Part shown: positions 6,625 through 8,888 of the stretch, in pieces
Layout of the letters: each line of letters opens with the position of its first letter
How positions within the stretch are numbered: position 1 is the first letter of the stretch
From: Leucobacter sp.
GTDB taxonomy: Bacteria; Actinomycetota; Actinomycetes; Actinomycetales; Microbacteriaceae
Assembly (NCBI GenBank): GCA_031178565.1
Contig: JAPSIU010000066.1
Span: 1 to 8,888 of the forward strand
Direction: 5' to 3'
Length of the DNA: 8,888 nt
Notes under the pieces: model-generated
What the model saw: only the letters and a program-made list of their open reading frames with translations
Databases searched by the model: none
Told to the model about the DNA's origin: nothing
Translations under genes and position numbers: made by a program

Positions 6625-8031
6625 TCAGTACGTCGGCGCCGCGGGAAGCCCGAAGTAGTCCTCGAGGTTCACGACCCCGCGCGCGTGCATGTCCTCGGAC
6701 ACCGCCGTGCCGACGTAGCGGAAGTGCCAGGGCTCGTAGATGAAGCCGACGGTCGGCTCCTGCCCCGCGTCGTACCGCAGGATGAAGCCGAAGCGGTGCG
6801 CGTTCGCGCGGAGCCACTGTCCGGCCCCGGTGTCTCCGAAGCAGCTCTCGAAGGCGCACCCCGACCCGTCGTCCAGGTCGGCGGCGAGCCCCGTCTGATG
6901 CTCGGAGTGCCCGGGTCGCGCCGAATAGGTCTCGGCGGCCGCGACCCCGTCGCGTGCGGCGTAGCTCTCGAACAGGGAGGTCTGAGTGCCGTAGCTGCGG
7001 TACGCGCTCGTGATCACGAACGGCACTCCCGCGGCCGACGCCTCCGCGTACATCGCTTCGAGCGCCGTCGCGGCCTCGGCGCGCAGCGGCTGTCCGTTCG
7101 TGTTCGGGATCCCCGCGGGCATGCGCAGATCGGTCGGCTCCCAGCCGATCGGGTTGAGCGGGCGCTGCTTGTTCACGACGACGGTGATCGCGGCGGGATC
7201 GCCGGAGGCGGCACCGGCCTTCGCCTCTTCCGCCGCCTTCGCCTGTGCGGCCGCGACCGCCGCCTCGTGCTCGGTGCGGACGGTGTCGAGTGCGGCCGCG
7301 AGCGCCGTCGTCGCTGTGGCGGCGTCCGGCAGCGCCGCCTCCGCTGCAACGCCACTCGCGTCGGCGAGGGCCTGCAGCGACTCCGGCGATGCCTCGGTGA
7401 GCGTCTGCGCCTGGGTCGCGGCCCCCGCGACGAGCGTCTCGCGAGCCGTATCCGCAGCGGCCGCGAGTGCTTCGCGCTGCTCCGTCACGACGCGCAGCGA
7501 CTCGTCCGCGCCCTCCTGCGCGCGTTCGCGCGCGGCGAGGGCGGCCTCGATCGCCGAGGTGGCCTCGCGGAGCTCTGCGACGCCCTCTGGATCGGCGACC
7601 TTCCGCGGCAGCTCCGTTCCCGCCCCTCCGAGATCGCCGAGCGCCTCGCGCGCCTCGGATCCCGCGGTCACCGATGCCGCGAGAGCGGCCTTCGGCTCCG
7701 CTCCGACCAGTGCTTCGGGCAGCGCCTCCGAGAACGCGCTCGCCGCGGCGAGCTCTTCGTCGAGGCCGGCGACGGCGTCGGCGAGCTGCGACGCCCCGGC
7801 CGCCTCGTCCGAGGGCGTCTCCCACCGCTCGAGCGCCGCCTCGTAGTCGGCGCGGGCCTCGCGTCCGGCAAGAGCCTGCGTCGTACCGAAGACCCCGAGT
7901 GCCGCCACGAGCACCGCTGCCACCGCCCCAACCGTCCAGCCGAGGCGACGCCTGCGGCGGCGGGCCCCGTCGTTCGACGCGGGAGTCGTGGACGCGGGTG
8001 CGGGATCGGGTGTCGGGCTCTGCGAAGTCAT
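6625..8031 (-). CDS. Membrane-anchored M15B (VanY-type) D-alanyl-D-alanine carboxypeptidase
   Basis: 468 residues from the ATG at 8031. The N-terminus is a Pro/Ser/Thr-rich cytoplasmic stub with an Arg cluster (residues 24-29), then one hydrophobic segment at about 30-49, so a signal anchor with the rest outside. Residues about 55-275 are alanine-rich and helical-looking, probably a stalk. The catalytic VanY domain starts near VVVNKQRPLNP (284-294). It has ITSAYRSYGTQ (340-350), zinc ligands H378 and D385 in HSEHQTGLAADL, and E433 and H436 in EPWHFRYVG, all expected for this metallopeptidase family. C392 and C397 could form a disulfide. The family trims the terminal D-Ala from peptidoglycan stem peptides; some members cut L,D-bonds instead. 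The longest open frame begins 13 codons earlier at GTG 8070, but TAGAAT with a 7-nt gap points to ATG 8031. It sits between rip1 and ispG. Confidence 0.88.
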   Translation of the reverse strand: MTSQSPTPDPAPASTTPASNDGARRRRRRLGWTVGAVAAVLVAALGVFGTTQALAGREARADYEAALERWETPSDEAAGASQLADAVAGLDEELAAASAFSEALPEALVGAEPKAALAASVTAGSEAREALGDLGGAGTELPRKVADPEGVAELREATSAIEAALAARERAQEGADESLRVVTEQREALAAAADTARETLVAGAATQAQTLTEASPESLQALADASGVAAEAALPDAATATTALAAALDTVRTEHEAAVAAAQAKAAEEAKAGAASGDPAAITVVVNKQRPLNPIGWEPTDLRMPAGIPNTNGQPLRAEAATALEAMYAEASAAGVPFVITSAYRSYGTQTSLFESYAARDGVAAAETYSARPGHSEHQTGLAADLDDGSGCAFESCFGDTGAGQWLRANAHRFGFILRYDAGQEPTVGFIYEPWHFRYVGTAVSEDMHARGVVNLEDYFGLPAAPTY

Positions 8032-8038
8032 CCGAATC

Positions 8039-8044
8039 ATTCTA
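8039..8044 (-). promoter_or_regulatory. -10 element of a leaderless promoter for the M15 peptidase gene
   Basis: On the - strand TAGAAT (8044 to 8039) is followed by GATTCGG and then ATG at 8031, a 7-nt gap. The element lies inside the longest possible open frame (start 8070), which argues against that upstream GTG. No Shine-Dalgarno is visible before either candidate start. Confidence 0.62.
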
Positions 8045-8059
8045 AGCAGGTCGTCCTGA

Positions 8060-8074
8060 GCCCGGTTCACGGGC
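8060..8074 (-). terminator. Second hairpin downstream of the M50 protease gene
   Basis: GCCCG (8060-8064) and CGGGC (8070-8074) form a 5-bp stem with a 5-nt loop. It follows the stronger hairpin at 8084-8101 in the direction of transcription and precedes the peptidase -10 element. It may back up that terminator. No T-tract. Confidence 0.3.
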
Positions 8075-8083
8075 GAGCCGGGA

Positions 8084-8101
8084 CGGGCGGCGAGCCGCCC
8101 G
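8084..8101 (-). terminator. GC hairpin immediately after the M50 protease stop codon
   Basis: CGGGCGG (8084-8090) and CCGCCCG (8095-8101) form a perfect 7-bp G/C stem with a CGAG tetraloop. It begins 2 nt past the protease stop codon on the - strand. This is the best terminator-like structure in the window, although a T-tract is missing. It fits separate transcription of the protease and the M15 gene. Confidence 0.48.
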
Positions 8102-8103
8102 CG

Positions 8104-8888
8104 CTAGCCGAACAGCGAGACGGGTTTGACGATGTCGGCGTACATGAGCAGCACGCTCATGGAGCCGAGCACGATCACGACGGCGAACGTCACCGGCACC
8201 ATCTTCGCGGTGTCGATGGGGCCCGGATCCGGCTTGCGCCGCAGTCGCGCGATCCCCCGCTTCGCCCCCTCGTAGAGGGCTCCCGCGACGTGCCCGCCGT
8301 CGAGCGGCATGAGCGGCACGAGGTTGAACACGAACAGCGCGACGTTGAGGGAGCCGAGCAGCCCGAACATCGACTGCACCCGCGCGGCGACCGGCGCCTC
8401 GTCGAGGCTCGCGATCTCGCCGGCGAGGCGCCCGACGCCCACGACGCTGATCGGCCCGTTCGGGTCCCGCTCCTCGGCGCCGAACGCCGCGTTCCAGATA
8501 TCGACCATGCGCTCCGGCAGCCGCACGATGACCCCGGCCACCTGCGCGACGTTCTCGCCGACGAACGACGGCACGGCGGTGATCGGCTGCCGAACGGTCT
8601 CCGAGGCGGGGGTCGCTCCGATCATGCCGACGGACTCCGTGACCGGCTCGCCGCTCGCGCCGGTGACGGCCCGGCCGTTCGCATCCGTCACGACGCGTTC
8701 GTTGGCGACGGGGGTGATCCTCGCGCTCTGCTCGACGCCGTCGCGAACGAATCCGATGTTCAGGCTCTTCCCGGGCGAGGCGCTCACGAGTCCGCGGAAC
8801 TGCTCCCAGCTGTCGATCGGCGTGCCGTCCACCTCGACCACGCGGTCCCCGGGGCGGTGCCGACAGAATGGGCGACGATGTACCGCCC
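8104..8888 (-). CDS. Rip1/RseP-type M50 site-2 protease, partial (5' end beyond the window)
   Basis: C-terminal part of an intramembrane zinc metalloprotease. The good frame gives PGDRVVEVDGTPI (a PDZ carboxylate-loop region) near the right edge. The interdomain stretch and GPISVVGVGRLAGE follow, then NLVPLMPLDGGHV with the LDG motif whose Asp is the third zinc ligand. Hydrophobic segments lie at about 155-181 and 213-236, counting from the GTG at 8841. That GTG is internal, not a real start: PDZ sequence continues upstream of it, and the HExxH helix and first membrane segments must lie outside the window. In mycobacteria the homologue Rip1 cleaves anti-sigma factors and sits next to dxr and ispG, which fits here. 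The last ~45 bp read sensibly only if the frame changes twice (near 8847-8854 and 8870-8874). This looks like sequencing error at a contig end, or less likely a broken gene. Confidence 0.85.
   Translation of the reverse strand, partial: AVHRRPFCRHRPGDRVVEVDGTPIDSWEQFRGLVSASPGKSLNIGFVRDGVEQSARITPVANERVVTDANGRAVTGASGEPVTESVGMIGATPASETVRQPITAVPSFVGENVAQVAGVIVRLPERMVDIWNAAFGAEERDPNGPISVVGVGRLAGEIASLDEAPVAARVQSMFGLLGSLNVALFVFNLVPLMPLDGGHVAGALYEGAKRGIARLRRKPDPGPIDTAKMVPVTFAVVIVLGSMSVLLMYADIVKPVSLFG

Noticed and set aside
5174..7825. An 883-residue open frame on the - strand spanning ispG and the M15 gene
   Set aside because: It is Arg/Gly-rich out-of-frame sequence overlapping two well-supported genes and their intergenic promoter. 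No recognisable domain.
8839..8841. GTG at 8841 as the start of the M50 protease
   Set aside because: It lies inside the PDZ domain; the residues just upstream (PGDR) belong to the same motif, and the catalytic HExxH part must lie further upstream.

Overview
The window is a very GC-rich stretch whose codons end almost always in G or C. It looks like the chromosome of a high-GC actinobacterium. The IspG sequence, the neighbouring Rip1-type site-2 protease and the leaderless TANNNT promoters point to Microbacteriaceae (perhaps Leucobacter or a relative). The genus is an inference; there is no rRNA or other marker here to settle it.

Layout, left to right. Bases 1-145 are a near-pure G/C block of homopolymers and palindromes that looks like contig-end or artefactual sequence. 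Bases 151-230 hold about 3.8 copies of a 21-bp tandem repeat. Next come a short UvrA-type tandem ABC ATPase on the + strand (294-2666) and, convergent with it, a long-form LOG-family nucleotide-hydrolase-like gene on the - strand (2686-3756). Divergent from that is a compact RNB-family ribonuclease on the + strand (3853-5310). The rest is on the - strand: ispG of the MEP isoprenoid pathway (5380-6528), a membrane-anchored M15/VanY-type D,D-carboxypeptidase (6625-8031), and the C-terminal part of a PDZ-containing M50 site-2 protease (8104 to the right edge).

Functionally this is mostly core chromosome, not an island. The right half corresponds to the actinobacterial dxr-rip1-ispG neighbourhood with a cell-wall peptidase gene lying between rip1 and ispG. 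I see no mobile element, CRISPR, tRNA or rRNA, and no candidate for a novel multi-gene system.

The most informative pattern is regulatory. All five genes whose 5' ends are inside the window have a TANNNT -10 hexamer ending 6 or 7 nt before the start codon, and none has a clear Shine-Dalgarno. This predicts leaderless mRNAs, fixes the GTG starts of the LOG gene and ispG, and moves the M15 peptidase start 13 codons downstream of the longest ORF. The last ~45 bp of the window appear to carry indels in the protease gene. Together with the odd left end, this suggests that 8888 bp may be a whole contig with poor ends.
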